Source: Mesonia mobilis DSM 19841
GTDB taxonomy: Bacteria; Bacteroidota; Bacteroidia; Flavobacteriales; Flavobacteriaceae
Assembly (NCBI RefSeq): GCF_000423405.1
Contig: NZ_AUHX01000014.1
Location: 17,599-70,833 of the forward strand
Direction: 5' to 3'
Length of the DNA stretch: 53,235 bases
Positions 8,380 through 17,156 of the stretch are shown in pieces. Below the pieces are notes generated by a model. It was not told the origin of the DNA. It searched no databases and saw only the letters and a program-made list of their open reading frames with translations. Each line of letters begins with the position of its first letter. Position 1 is the stretch's first letter. Position numbers and translations under genes: made by a program.

Positions 8380-8937
8380 ATAGCAATACGTAGAAAAAAA
8401 TCGAGAGGTCCGTTAAGACAAATTAAGGAAGATCCGCATAGAATTAATGATAAAATTCGTGCGAAAGAAGTTCGTTTAGTAGGTGATAACGTCGAAATGG
8501 ATGTTTACCCTATTAAGAAAGCTCTTGCCATCGCTGAAGAACTTGGGTTAGATTTGGTAGAAATTTCACCAAACGCAAACCCTCCTGTTGTAAAGGCAAT
8601 GGAGTACAAGAAGTTTCTTTACGAGCAAAAGAAGAGAGAAAAAGCCATCAAAGCCAAAGCTACTAAGGTAGTGATTAAAGAAATTCGTTTTGGTCCTAAT
8701 ACAGACGATCACGATTACGAATTCAAAAAGAATCACGCACAAAAATTCTTAGAAGAAGGCGCTAAACTTAAGGCTTACGTTTTCTTTAAAGGGCGTTCTA
8801 TTGTATTTAAAGATAAAGGTGAAATTTTATTACTTCGTCTTGCTCAAGATTTAGAAGAGTTTGGTAAAGTAGAGCAAATGCCTAAGTTAGAAGGAAAGCG
8901 TATGACCATGTTTATGGCTCCTAAAAAAACAAAATAA
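8380..8937 (+). CDS. infC: Translation initiation factor IF-3 (non-AUG start)
   Basis: The frame is open from 8368 and encodes the family N-terminus [21 protein letters not shown] upstream of the first in-frame ATG (8497), which would delete most of the N-domain. The best start is ATA at 8380, giving (M)AIRRKSRG and 185 residues, the normal IF-3 length. No ATG, GTG or TTG lies between the upstream stop (8365-8367) and that point. IF-3 genes classically use rare start codons such as AUU because IF-3 itself rejects them, which gives feedback control. The N-domain (about 12-80) and C-domain (about 90-180) are both intact. IF-3 binds the 30S subunit and proofreads start-codon choice. Confidence 0.9.
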   Translation: MAIRRKKSRGPLRQIKEDPHRINDKIRAKEVRLVGDNVEMDVYPIKKALAIAEELGLDLVEISPNANPPVVKAMEYKKFLYEQKKREKAIKAKATKVVIKEIRFGPNTDDHDYEFKKNHAQKFLEEGAKLKAYVFFKGRSIVFKDKGEILLLRLAQDLEEFGKVEQMPKLEGKRMTMFMAPKKTK

Positions 8938-8991
8938 CAGTTATTTCTGTTGAAGATAATATAAGTCGAGATAATTAAAATAAGGATAACA

Positions 8992-9189
8992 ATGCCTAAA
9001 ATGAAAACTAAATCTAGTGCCAAAAAACGTTTCAAGTTAACTGGTACTGGTAAAATTAAAAGAAAGCACGCGTTTAAAAGTCACATCTTAACCAAGAAGT
9101 CTAAAAAGCGTAAGCTTGCATTAACCCATAGTACATTAGTACATGAGGCTGATGAAAATAATGTTAAACTACAATTACGTTTAAAGTAA
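8992..9189 (+). CDS. rpmI: 50S ribosomal protein L35
   Basis: A 65-residue, strongly basic protein starting [15 protein letters not shown], the L35 signature, with [15 protein letters not shown]-type central sequence. Length and position between infC and rplT are those usual for L35. It is a structural protein of the large ribosomal subunit. Confidence 0.97.
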   Translation: MPKMKTKSSAKKRFKLTGTGKIKRKHAFKSHILTKKSKKRKLALTHSTLVHEADENNVKLQLRLK

Positions 9190-9193
9190 TCAC

Positions 9194-9262
9194 GGTTTAA
9201 CCGGTTCAATTAAATTTTAAACCCTGGAGTCGGGCTCAATTAAAGTGCCATTGTAACGATGG
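9194..9262 (+). ncRNA. Folded rpmI-rplT spacer, candidate L20-type leader
   Basis: The 99-base gap between rpmI and rplT can form at least two hairpins: GGTTTAA (9194-9200) with TTAAACC (9217-9223), and CCATTG (9248-9253) with CGATGG (9257-9262) around a TAA loop, with CCC/GGG pairing between them. In other phyla L20 represses its own operon by binding an mRNA structure here or upstream. A similar role is an inference from position and foldability. Confidence 0.45.
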
Positions 9263-9288
9263 ACGCCTGCTACAAAAAATAATAAATT

Positions 9289-9633
9289 ATGCCAAGATCA
9301 GTAAATTCTGTTGCTTCAAGAGCTAGAAGAAAAAAAGTAATGAAGCAAGCCAAAGGTTACTTCGGACGTCGTAAAAACGTTTGGACTGTAGCCAAAAATG
9401 CGGTTGAAAAAGCAATGTTGTATAGCTATAGAGACCGTAAAGCTAAAAAAAGAAATTTCCGTTCATTATGGATTGCTCGTATTAACGCAGCAGCTCGTTT
9501 AAACGGAATGTCTTACTCTCAGTTTATGGGTAAAGTAAAAGCTAACGAGATTGAGTTAAACCGTAAAGTTCTTGCGGATTTAGCAATGAATCACCCGGAA
9601 GCTTTTAAAGCCATCGTAGAGAAAGTAAAATAA
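9289..9633 (+). CDS. rplT: 50S ribosomal protein L20
   Basis: A 114-residue basic protein with the L20 signature [20 protein letters not shown] and the central [20 protein letters not shown]-type motif. L20 binds 23S rRNA early in 50S assembly and is often an autogenous repressor. It is the last gene of the operon and is followed by a strong terminator. Confidence 0.97.
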   Translation: MPRSVNSVASRARRKKVMKQAKGYFGRRKNVWTVAKNAVEKAMLYSYRDRKAKKRNFRSLWIARINAAARLNGMSYSQFMGKVKANEIELNRKVLADLAMNHPEAFKAIVEKVK

Positions 9634-9665
9634 ATACAACAAACCAATTATCTCACTTATATCAA

Positions 9666-9698
9666 AAATCCGGTTCAAAAATTTTGAACCGGATTTTT
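9666..9698 (+). terminator. Rho-independent terminator of the thrS-rplT operon
   Basis: AAATCCGGTTCAAAA (9666-9680) is complementary to TTTTGAACCGGATTT (9682-9696). With the inner A/T pairs open as a loop this gives an approximately 11-bp stem ending in Ts, 33 bases after the rplT stop. Confidence 0.9.
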
Positions 9699-9723
9699 AA
9701 TTTAACCACTAAAACCTCAACCT

Positions 9724-10524
9724 ATGAATTTTTCTCAAGTTAAACTCGTTGTTACCGATATGGACGGCACTTTACTCAATTCTAAAAATGAAGTAAGTCC
9801 TCGATTTTTTGAAATTTATGAAGAGTTAAAAAAGAGAAATATTCATTTTGTTGCAGCTAGCGGTAGGCAATTATTCAGTATCAAAGAAAAACTATCTCCT
9901 ATTAAAGATGAAATCTATGTAATTGCTGAAAACGGCGGGATCACGCTAAAAGCTGAAAAGGTTTTAAATACGTACACACTTCCCCTAAACGAAGTACAAG
10001 AAATCATCAAAACCATTCGTGAGATCGATCAGGCAGAAATGGTGATCTGCGGAAAGAAAAGAGCTTACATCGAAAGTAAAGACCAAGATTTTATCGAATT
10101 CTTTAAAGAGTTTTATGTAGAATACACCCAAGTTGATGACCTTTTACATGTTGAAGATGATGACTTTTTTAAAATTGCGGTTTACCACCCAACCGATGCT
10201 GAAAAGCACATCTACCCTTCTGCACAAAATTTTGAACATAAATTTAAAGTGAAAGTCTCTGGTGAGCATTGGGTAGACCTATCGGGTTTAGAAACACATA
10301 AAGGTAATGCGCTACAAAAACTTCAAGATCAACTTGGGGTCGATAAATCTCAAACGATGGTGTTTGGCGATTATAATAATGATTTAGAAATGCTTCAACT
10401 GGCAGATTTTAGTTTCGCCATGGCTAATTCCCATCCTAATGTAAAAAAGACGGCAAATTACAGTACCAAAAGTAATGATGAATTAGGCGTAGAAAGTATT
10501 TTAGAAAAAGTTATTCTCCCATAA
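9724..10524 (+). CDS. HAD-superfamily hydrolase, Cof type (class IIB)
   Basis: A 266-residue phosphatase of the Cof/YbjI type. Motif I is TDMDGTLL (about 11-18), with DxD nucleophile and acid; motif II is the ASGR element (about 45-48); motif IV is GDYNNDLEML (about 218-227), followed by the AMANSHPNVK segment typical of this subfamily. The central C2B cap domain covers about 85-190. Family members dephosphorylate sugar phosphates or flavin intermediates; the substrate cannot be told from sequence. Its last 14 bases overlap the 3' end of the convergent YjbQ-type gene. Confidence 0.9.
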   Translation: MNFSQVKLVVTDMDGTLLNSKNEVSPRFFEIYEELKKRNIHFVAASGRQLFSIKEKLSPIKDEIYVIAENGGITLKAEKVLNTYTLPLNEVQEIIKTIREIDQAEMVICGKKRAYIESKDQDFIEFFKEFYVEYTQVDDLLHVEDDDFFKIAVYHPTDAEKHIYPSAQNFEHKFKVKVSGEHWVDLSGLETHKGNALQKLQDQLGVDKSQTMVFGDYNNDLEMLQLADFSFAMANSHPNVKKTANYSTKSNDELGVESILEKVILP

Positions 10525-10933
10525 GTGTTAAGACAAGTTTTCTAGCACCGCCGTGATTTCTAAATTCACCCAAATAAATCCCTTGCCACGTCCCTAAATT
10601 TAAATGGCCGTTGGTTACCGGTATTTCTATACTGCTTCCCATTAATGAAGATTTAATATGTGCAGGCATATCGTCTGCACCTTCATAGGTATGTTTGTAA
10701 TAAGGCATATTTTCGGGAACCATTTTATCGATATGGCTTTCAAAATCGTCACGAACAGTTGGGTCGGCATTTTCATTTATGGTTAAGCCGGCAGATGTAT
10801 GCTTAATAAACACTTTTAAAATTCCTGCGGAAATTTCTTTTAACTCAGGTAATTCTGCTTCAATTTCTGAAGTAATGAGATGAAAACCTCTTGATTTAGG
10901 TTGAAGCCGAATTTCTTTTTGAATCACTTTCAT
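10511..10933 (-). CDS. YjbQ/UPF0047-family protein
   Basis: A 140-residue single-domain protein with the family pattern HTSAGLTINENADPTVRDDFE and the closing GTWQGIYLGEFRNHGGARKLVLTLMGE-type segment (conserved His, Glu and Arg). The family is annotated as secondary thiamine-phosphate synthase because overexpressed members complement thiE mutants weakly; the true role is unsettled. It is convergent with the HAD gene (14-bp overlap) and divergent from the OmpA-like gene. Confidence 0.88.
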   Translation of the reverse strand: MKVIQKEIRLQPKSRGFHLITSEIEAELPELKEISAGILKVFIKHTSAGLTINENADPTVRDDFESHIDKMVPENMPYYKHTYEGADDMPAHIKSSLMGSSIEIPVTNGHLNLGTWQGIYLGEFRNHGGARKLVLTLMGE

Positions 10934-10980
10934 CTTTATTTTTCTTGAATTTGCTTAAATTTAAAATTTATTCAACGTCA

Positions 10981-11937
10981 ATGAAACTTCTTGCCTTTTT
11001 TATTTCTTTTTTCATCATTCAATGTATTGCTGCGCAACAAGTAGATTTCACGCATATCGACTTTCAAAAGTTTTATCGCATTGGCAAATCTGATGAAGTT
11101 TTTCTTCCGTTAGGTGATATTTCTTTTGTCGATAAAGTGACTTATTTTAAAGAAGGAGATCCAAAAGCTGAAAAAGCTTACACTAATACCGATCACGCTT
11201 TAGGAGCTCCCGATTACGTGAAATATCCCGACAAAACCTATCTATCTTTAGGTTGCGGAGGCGAATTAGTGGTGGAGTTTAAAAACAATGGTTTTATCGA
11301 TATCGATGGTCCCGATCTATATTTTTTTGAAGTAGGTCCTTCTGTTGAAGCTTTTGAAGTCTATATTTCAAAGGATGGTAAAAACTGGATTTACGTGCAA
11401 GATACTTCCGGGGGTTCGAGTTATGTCGATATTGCTTCCGTAGAAAAAGGTAAAACCAAAGACATTTACTATTATATTAAATTGAAAGATTTAGGTTCGT
11501 TTTGCGATGGCCCGACCGCCGGTGCAGATATTGATGCTATCGGAACGATTGGCGGCGTTTTAAAAGTAAATATCGATGCTAATTTATTGTTTGATCTAGA
11601 TAAATTTCAACTTAAAAGTAAAGCGCTTTCTACCCTCGATAATTTCTTAATCGGGCTCCATAAAATTCCTGAAGCCGAAGTGATTATTGAAGGTCATACC
11701 GATGCGCAAGCTTCTCACGAATACAATCAAGAATTAGGTTTAAATCGTGCTAAAAGTGTTGAAGAATATTTACTTCAGCATTTAAAAGAGAAAGCTGAAA
11801 ATTATGAGTTTAAAGTAAAATCACAAGGTGAAACTCAACCAATTGCGACCAATAAAACTGCCATAGGTAGACAAAAAAACAGACGGGTAGAAATTATCGT
11901 GATCCCGTCTGAAGATTTTTATAAACCACCTCGATAA
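10981..11937 (+). CDS. OmpA-family outer-membrane protein with an N-terminal jelly-roll-like domain
   Basis: ATG 10981 is preferred over an upstream in-frame TTG because it gives a standard signal peptide (MKLLAFFISFFIIQCIAA), making 318 residues. Residues about 30-200 form a beta-rich domain (ALGAPDYVKYPDKTYLSLGCGGELVVEF, VEAFEVYISKDGKNWIYV) that resembles cell-surface discoidin-like domains. Residues about 205-315 are an OmpA/MotB peptidoglycan-binding domain (FDLDKFQLK, IEGHTDAQASHEYNQELGLNRAKSV, GRQKNRRVEI). It probably links the outer membrane to peptidoglycan. The stop is one base from the end of the convergent next gene. Confidence 0.85.
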   Translation: MKLLAFFISFFIIQCIAAQQVDFTHIDFQKFYRIGKSDEVFLPLGDISFVDKVTYFKEGDPKAEKAYTNTDHALGAPDYVKYPDKTYLSLGCGGELVVEFKNNGFIDIDGPDLYFFEVGPSVEAFEVYISKDGKNWIYVQDTSGGSSYVDIASVEKGKTKDIYYYIKLKDLGSFCDGPTAGADIDAIGTIGGVLKVNIDANLLFDLDKFQLKSKALSTLDNFLIGLHKIPEAEVIIEGHTDAQASHEYNQELGLNRAKSVEEYLLQHLKEKAENYEFKVKSQGETQPIATNKTAIGRQKNRRVEIIVIPSEDFYKPPR

Positions 11938-11938
11938 A

Positions 11939-13198
11939 TTAGGTTTTTTGCTTTTTCTTTCTCGCCGCCGGGAATAGAACATTATTCAAAATAAGTCGGT
12001 AACCGGGTGAATTTGGATGCAAAGAAAGTTCGGTTTTTGGATCGCCTACTTTATGCTGATAATCTTCGGGATCGTGGCCACCGTAGAATGTAAAAAAACC
12101 TTTGCCTTTTATACCGTGAATGTAACGGGCTTCTCCGTTGATTTTATTTTCTCCCATTACCAAAACGGTAGGCTTAATTTCAGATCTTTTAAACGAAGTA
12201 GTTTGCCCCATAAAACCTTTCACCAAAGAAGTATGATTTTGGCAAAGCATCGTTGGAATAGGATCCCATTTTGCTGAATAATTCATCAATGAAAAATAAT
12301 CGGTTTCTTTGGGTATTCTTCGCTGCGTAGTCATATCGATCGATGAAAACTCGTAAACCATCGGGCTTCGCTCTAAAGTATAATCTGTAAACGCAAAAGT
12401 TTTGCTGTAATCTATTTTACTTTGGTAAGCCGCTTCACTCGCATCGCCATCAAACATTGGCTCACAAATATCTACACCACCAGCAGAAAGCGCAATATCA
12501 AAACTATCGGTCGCGCTACACATTGCAAACATAAAACCACCACCGATCACGTAATCTCTAATTTTTTGAGCGACGGCTAATTTTTCTTCAGAAACTTTAT
12601 CGTAACCTAATTCTGCAGCGAGTTCTTCTGCGGCTCTTTTTTCTTCAATATACCAAGGTGCTGCTCGATAAGCTCTGTAGAATTTACCGTATTGGCCAGT
12701 AAAATCTTCGTGATGTAAATGCAACCAATCGTATAGTAAAAGTTTATTATCTAAAACTTCGGTATCGTAAATTTTATCGTAAGGAATTTCAGCATAAGTT
12801 AACACCATCGTGACCGCATCGTCCCAAGGCGCATTTCCTTTTGGGGTATAAACTGCAATTCTAGGTGCTTTTTCTAAAATTACCGCATCTTGATTTTGTG
12901 ACGGACTCGAAATTTCATCTAAAATAGTTTGCGTTTTAGCGTCACTCAATACTTCAAAAGAAACTCCTCGAATTTTACATTCTTTCTTTAATTCTTCTGT
13001 ATCGGGCATTAAAAAAGAACCGCCACGATAATTAAGTAACCATTTTACTTTTTGCTGCTTATTGAGTACCCAATAGGTAATTCCGTAGGCTTTTAAATGA
13101 TCAGTTTGCGATTCGGCATCCATCGGAATTAAAACATAAGAAGCATACTGTTGGAATGGAATAAAAAACAGAAAAAGTATAAGGAGGTATTTTTTCAT
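11939..13198 (-). CDS. Secreted amidotransferase-like protein (often named asparagine synthetase B)
   Basis: A 419-residue protein with a signal peptide (MKKYLLILFLFFIPFQQYA) and therefore periplasmic or exported. It belongs to a flavobacterial family usually labelled 'asparagine synthetase B', but no AsnB N-terminal cysteine or AMP-binding PP-loop is visible, so that name is unsafe. The central part (RIAVYTPKGNAPWDDAVTMVL, YVIGGGFMFAMCSATDSFDIAL) looks like a class I glutamine-amidotransferase/ThuA-like flavodoxin fold with a candidate nucleophile in MCSAT. The C-terminus has a HGIKGKGFFTFYGGHDPED-type His motif. Function is unknown; a hydrolase acting on a wall or peptide substrate is possible. 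Confidence 0.6.
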   Translation of the reverse strand: MKKYLLILFLFFIPFQQYASYVLIPMDAESQTDHLKAYGITYWVLNKQQKVKWLLNYRGGSFLMPDTEELKKECKIRGVSFEVLSDAKTQTILDEISSPSQNQDAVILEKAPRIAVYTPKGNAPWDDAVTMVLTYAEIPYDKIYDTEVLDNKLLLYDWLHLHHEDFTGQYGKFYRAYRAAPWYIEEKRAAEELAAELGYDKVSEEKLAVAQKIRDYVIGGGFMFAMCSATDSFDIALSAGGVDICEPMFDGDASEAAYQSKIDYSKTFAFTDYTLERSPMVYEFSSIDMTTQRRIPKETDYFSLMNYSAKWDPIPTMLCQNHTSLVKGFMGQTTSFKRSEIKPTVLVMGENKINGEARYIHGIKGKGFFTFYGGHDPEDYQHKVGDPKTELSLHPNSPGYRLILNNVLFPAARKKKQKT

Positions 13199-13305
13199 AA
13201 ATGAATTTCAATTAAAAAGGTTGAATTGTTTCAGTTTATATACCAAAATCAATTCAACCTAAAAATAAACAAATTTTATTCCAATCAATTCTAAATCTTT
13301 AAGAA

Positions 13306-14856
13306 TTAGAAAGGCACTTCATTATCATCGTCTGGTGGCGGACCACTTGGACTACCAAATGCTTCATCTGCTGAAGGGAAATTTGGCGGCGTACTAAACG
13401 GATTTTCTTCTTCACCGTCATTCATTTTTGAATGAAATTCAAACGGAGAATCAAAAGTTTCAAGGTTACTGAATTTACCTAAGTGACCTTCGAATTTCAA
13501 TCTAATATTTTCTAAACCACCATTCCTGTGTTTTGCTACAATAAACTCAGCTTGACCATCGGTTGGTGAACGTTCTTCATCATCCCATTCTTCAATTTTA
13601 TAATACTCCGGTCGGTAAATAAACGATACAATATCGGCATCCTGCTCGATCGCTCCAGATTCACGAAGATCGGAAAGTAAAGGTCGTTTACTCCCACCAC
13701 GCGTTTCTACCGCACGAGAAAGCTGTGAAAGTGCGATTACCGGAACGCTCAATTCTTTCGCTAAAGCTTTTAAGTTTCTCGAGATCGTAGAAATTTCTTG
13801 TTCACGGTTACCACCTTTAGCACCTGTTGCTGCTGTCATTAACTGCAAATAATCAATTACAATTAATCGAATACCGTGTTGCGAGGCCAAACGTCTTGCT
13901 TTCGCTCTAAGATCGAAAATAGAAAGCGATGGCGTATCATCGATAAAAAGTGGTGCTTTTTCTAGATCTTTTACTTTTACGTTGAGCTGTTCCCACTCGT
14001 GTGTTTCCAGTTTACCGGTTCTTAATTTTTCTGAAGATAAACCAGTTTCAGAAGAAATTAAACGCGTAATTAACTGTACCGACGACATCTCTAACGAGAA
14101 AAAGGCTACCGGTACATTTTGATCTACCGCTATATTTCTCGCCATCGAAAGTGTTAATGCGGTTTTACCCATACCCGGTCTTGCTGCCACAATAATTAAA
14201 TCACTAGGCTGCCAACCCGAAGTAAGTTTGTCTAAACGCTCAAACCCTGAAGGAATACCACTTAAACCTTCTTTATTAGAGATTTCTTCAATTTTAGCTA
14301 AGGCTTGAGTTACCAAACTTTGAGCAGTTTCTGAAGATCGCTTGATATTTCCTTGGGTAACTTCGTATAATTTAGATTCTGCTTTATCTAATAAATCGAA
14401 AACATCGGTCGACTCATCGTAAGAGTCTTCAATAATTTCATTTGAAATTTTAATTAAACTACGCTGAATGTATTTCTGAAGAATAATTCTCGCGTGAAAT
14501 TCGATATGCGCAGAAGAAGATACTTTTTGAGTTAACTGAATGATGTAATAATCACCGCCACAAGCTTCTAACTTTCCGTCTTTCTTCAATTGGTTAGAAA
14601 CCGTTAATAAGTCGATTGGCGAACCATCTTTAAAGAGTTTAAAGATCGCATCGAAAATGTGCTGGTGCGCTTCTTTATAAAAAGCATCGGGGTGTAAAAT
14701 ATCCACAACCTCATCTACCCCTTTTTTATCGATCATCATCGCTCCAAGCACAACCTCTTCTAAATCAACCGCTTGCGGAGGTATTTTACCTTTTTCAAGG
14801 TTAATTACATTTCCCTGATTATAATAATTTTGTTTTTGCACCTGTACTTTCTCCAT
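13306..14856 (-). CDS. dnaB: Replicative DNA helicase DnaB
   Basis: A 516-residue DnaB-family hexameric helicase that unwinds DNA at the replication fork. The N-terminal domain (about 20-125, PPQAVDLEEVVLGAMM) is followed by the RecA-like motor with Walker A AARPGMGKTAL (about 222-232), Walker B in LIVIDYLQLM, and the DnaB motif SQLSRAVETRGGSKRPLLSDL. The acidic Pro/Ser-rich tail ends in NEVPF, similar to SSB-type tips. No intein interrupts it. The Walker A sequence and length are typical. Confidence 0.96.
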   Translation of the reverse strand: MEKVQVQKQNYYNQGNVINLEKGKIPPQAVDLEEVVLGAMMIDKKGVDEVVDILHPDAFYKEAHQHIFDAIFKLFKDGSPIDLLTVSNQLKKDGKLEACGGDYYIIQLTQKVSSSAHIEFHARIILQKYIQRSLIKISNEIIEDSYDESTDVFDLLDKAESKLYEVTQGNIKRSSETAQSLVTQALAKIEEISNKEGLSGIPSGFERLDKLTSGWQPSDLIIVAARPGMGKTALTLSMARNIAVDQNVPVAFFSLEMSSVQLITRLISSETGLSSEKLRTGKLETHEWEQLNVKVKDLEKAPLFIDDTPSLSIFDLRAKARRLASQHGIRLIVIDYLQLMTAATGAKGGNREQEISTISRNLKALAKELSVPVIALSQLSRAVETRGGSKRPLLSDLRESGAIEQDADIVSFIYRPEYYKIEEWDDEERSPTDGQAEFIVAKHRNGGLENIRLKFEGHLGKFSNLETFDSPFEFHSKMNDGEEENPFSTPPNFPSADEAFGSPSGPPPDDDNEVPF

Positions 14857-14968
14857 ATTACGAATGTAAAAAAAATGTTAAGACAAGAGCAGATTATGCC
14901 CGCCCAGATAATTCACTGTTTATGAACAATCTGTGTGTTAATAACTTAAATTTGCTGTTAATAAGTAT

Positions 14969-15000
14969 AAAAAAATCCAGATTTAACATCCGGATTTTTT
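14969..15000 (-). terminator. Terminator of accA
   Basis: AAAAATCC (about 14971-14978) pairs with GGATTTTT (about 14992-14999) around a 13-base loop. The A-run on the plus strand becomes a T-run on the minus strand, so it works for the leftward accA transcript, which ends 24 bases upstream. Confidence 0.8.
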
Positions 15001-15023
15001 CAAGAAGTTTTAAATAGAAGTGA

Positions 15024-15977
15024 TTAGCCTTTAAAGACTCCCATATTAGAATATTTTTCCATTCTGGTTTTAATCAATTCTTCTGGTGATAAGTTTTTTA
15101 ATTCTTCAAAAGATTCTAAAACTACTTTTTTTAGCGTACTGAACATTTGCTCACGATCGCTATGTGCACCACCAACTGGTTCTTTTATAATCGAGTCGAT
15201 TACTTCTAATTTCTTTGCGTCTTTAGCAGTTAATTTTAAAGCCTCTGCCGCTTGTTCTTTATGATCCCAGCTTCTCCATAAGATAGAAGAACAGTTTTCT
15301 GGTGAGATTACAGAATACCAAGAATTTTCTAGCATCATTACTTTATCTCCTACTCCAATCCCTAAAGCACCACCACTGGCTCCTTCACCAATTACTACTA
15401 CAAAGATCGACGTTTTTAAACGAGTCATTTCTAAAATATTTCTCGCAATTGCTTCTCCTTGTCCACGTTCTTCAGCCTCTAAACCAGGATAAGCTCCCGG
15501 AGTATCGATAAAGGTAAGTACTGGTAAACCAAATTTTTCTGCAGACTTCATTAAACGAAGTGCTTTACGATAACCTTCAGGGTTTGCCATCCCGAAATTT
15601 CTGTATTGGCGCGTTTTGGTATTATACCCTTTTTGCTGACCAATAATCATAAAACTTTGATCACCAATTTTACCTAAACCACCAACCATCGCTTTATCAT
15701 CTTTTACATTACGATCACCGTGTAATTCTAAGAAATTACCATCGCAAAGTGCGTTGATGTAATCTAACGTATAAGGTCTATTAGGGTGTCTTGACAACTG
15801 AACTCGTTGCCAAGCAGTAAGGTTTTTATAGATATCTTTTTTAGTATCTTTTAGCTTTTTTTCAATTTGCTTGCAAGTTGTGCTAACATCTACTTCACTA
15901 TCCTTTCCTATTGCACAAGCTTTTTCATATTGCTCTTGAAGCTCTTTAATGGGCAACTCAAAATCTAAATATTCCAT
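15024..15977 (-). CDS. accA: Acetyl-CoA carboxylase carboxyltransferase subunit alpha
   Basis: A 317-residue AccA of normal length. An N-terminal coiled region (about 1-55) precedes the crotonase-like carboxyltransferase fold with PRYx-type [51 protein letters not shown] and [12 protein letters not shown], the oxyanion/CoA-binding elements. With AccD it transfers CO2 from biotin to acetyl-CoA, giving malonyl-CoA for fatty-acid synthesis. It is transcribed alone from a good promoter just upstream and has its own terminator. Confidence 0.96.
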   Translation of the reverse strand: MEYLDFELPIKELQEQYEKACAIGKDSEVDVSTTCKQIEKKLKDTKKDIYKNLTAWQRVQLSRHPNRPYTLDYINALCDGNFLELHGDRNVKDDKAMVGGLGKIGDQSFMIIGQQKGYNTKTRQYRNFGMANPEGYRKALRLMKSAEKFGLPVLTFIDTPGAYPGLEAEERGQGEAIARNILEMTRLKTSIFVVVIGEGASGGALGIGVGDKVMMLENSWYSVISPENCSSILWRSWDHKEQAAEALKLTAKDAKKLEVIDSIIKEPVGGAHSDREQMFSTLKKVVLESFEELKNLSPEELIKTRMEKYSNMGVFKG

Positions 15978-16010
15978 AATATGAATGAGGCTTTTTATAA
16001 TTTTAGCTTA

Positions 16011-16038
16011 CAAAGATATAAAACTTATAAGATTGCAA
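16011..16038 (-). promoter_or_regulatory. Bacteroidota-type promoter of accA
   Basis: On the minus strand TTG (16038-16036), a 17-base spacer and TATCTTTG (16018-16011) match the TTTG/TAnnTTTG consensus, about 35 bases before the accA start. Confidence 0.6.
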
Positions 16039-16078
16039 ATTGAAAATCTACAATATAAATAAGTAAATTATCAAGAAT

Positions 16079-17155
16079 TTACCTTTTTGCTTTTCTAAGT
16101 AAGAAAAATGCTAAGATGCCAAAGACGATATTTGGAAACCATACAGCTATTAATGGAGAAAATGTAGATTTCTCTGCAATGGTCCCAAAAACTTTATCCA
16201 TAAATACATATGTAAAGGCAATAGCGATACCTACCGCAAGGTTCACTCCCATACCGCCTCTACGTTTCATCGCCGAAACAGAAACAGCAATAATTGTTAA
16301 AATATATGCAGAAACAGGAATACTCCATCGTTTGTAAGCGACTACCTGATAAATATTAATATTTCCTGAACCTCTACGTTTTTCCTGCTTGATAAATTCG
16401 TTCAATTCTTGGTAATTTAAAGTTTCAGCAATGTAAGAAACCGGTGTTAGTGCATCGATCTCGAATGGTAAAATGGTATCAAACTTCGTCTCACTAATCA
16501 GCTCATCGTTTTTTTCTCCGATGATACGTTTCTCGTAGCGAGTTAATGTATACGTGGTAGAATCTTCGTTAAAATTTAAACGATCGGCACTTATTTTAAA
16601 TTTCAACTCGTTCCCTTCAAAATGTTCTAAAGTAAAATTTCGAGCAGATTTTTGTTTCGGCTGAAAGTTAGTCGCATAAATAAATTCATTATCATTTATT
16701 TGACGATAAACGTCTTTGGTTTCTTGAGCCTCAGAACCGCGCTTCAAATATTTGTATTTAAAATCGTTAAATCCGGCGCTGGCTTGCGGCGCTAAATACA
16801 TACTTAAAATTAAAGCTCCAAAACATACGATGGTTGCGCCAATAAAATAAGGCCTCAAAAATCGATAAAAAGAAACTCCAGAACTTAAAAATGCAATGAC
16901 CTCTGTATTATTGGCTAGTTTTGAAGTGAACCAAATCACCGATAGGAATAAAAACAAAGGAAATAACAGATTGGCAAAGTAGATCGTAAAATCGATATAA
17001 TAATAAACGACTTCTATAAACGGAACTTCATTTTCTAGAATCTTATCGATCTTTTCAGCAAGATTTACGGTAATCCCAATAGGAATAAATAACAGCAAAA
17101 GCATGATAAATGTTCCTAAATAGCGCTTAAGTATGTACCAATCTAAAATTTTCAA
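16079..17155 (-). CDS. LptF/LptG-family permease (358 aa)
   Basis: A YjgP/YjgQ-family membrane protein. The N-terminus MKILDWYILKRYLGTF is characteristic; three helices lie in about 12-125, a periplasmic jelly-roll domain in about 130-265 (TKDVYRQINDNEFIYATNF), and three helices in about 270-355. LptF and LptG form the membrane part of the LptB2FG transporter that extracts lipopolysaccharide from the inner membrane. A second, longer paralogue lies at 33121-34650; this shorter one looks more like LptG, but the assignment is tentative. It is one base from the end of tgt, so tgt and this gene form an operon. Confidence 0.87.
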   Translation of the reverse strand: MKILDWYILKRYLGTFIMLLLLFIPIGITVNLAEKIDKILENEVPFIEVVYYYIDFTIYFANLLFPLFLFLSVIWFTSKLANNTEVIAFLSSGVSFYRFLRPYFIGATIVCFGALILSMYLAPQASAGFNDFKYKYLKRGSEAQETKDVYRQINDNEFIYATNFQPKQKSARNFTLEHFEGNELKFKISADRLNFNEDSTTYTLTRYEKRIIGEKNDELISETKFDTILPFEIDALTPVSYIAETLNYQELNEFIKQEKRRGSGNINIYQVVAYKRWSIPVSAYILTIIAVSVSAMKRRGGMGVNLAVGIAIAFTYVFMDKVFGTIAEKSTFSPLIAVWFPNIVFGILAFFLLRKAKR

Positions 17156-17156
17156 C

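Noticed and set aside
11939-13198. Asparagine synthetase activity
   Set aside because: No N-terminal nucleophile cysteine or synthetase PP-loop is visible and the protein has a signal peptide; the inherited name is probably wrong.
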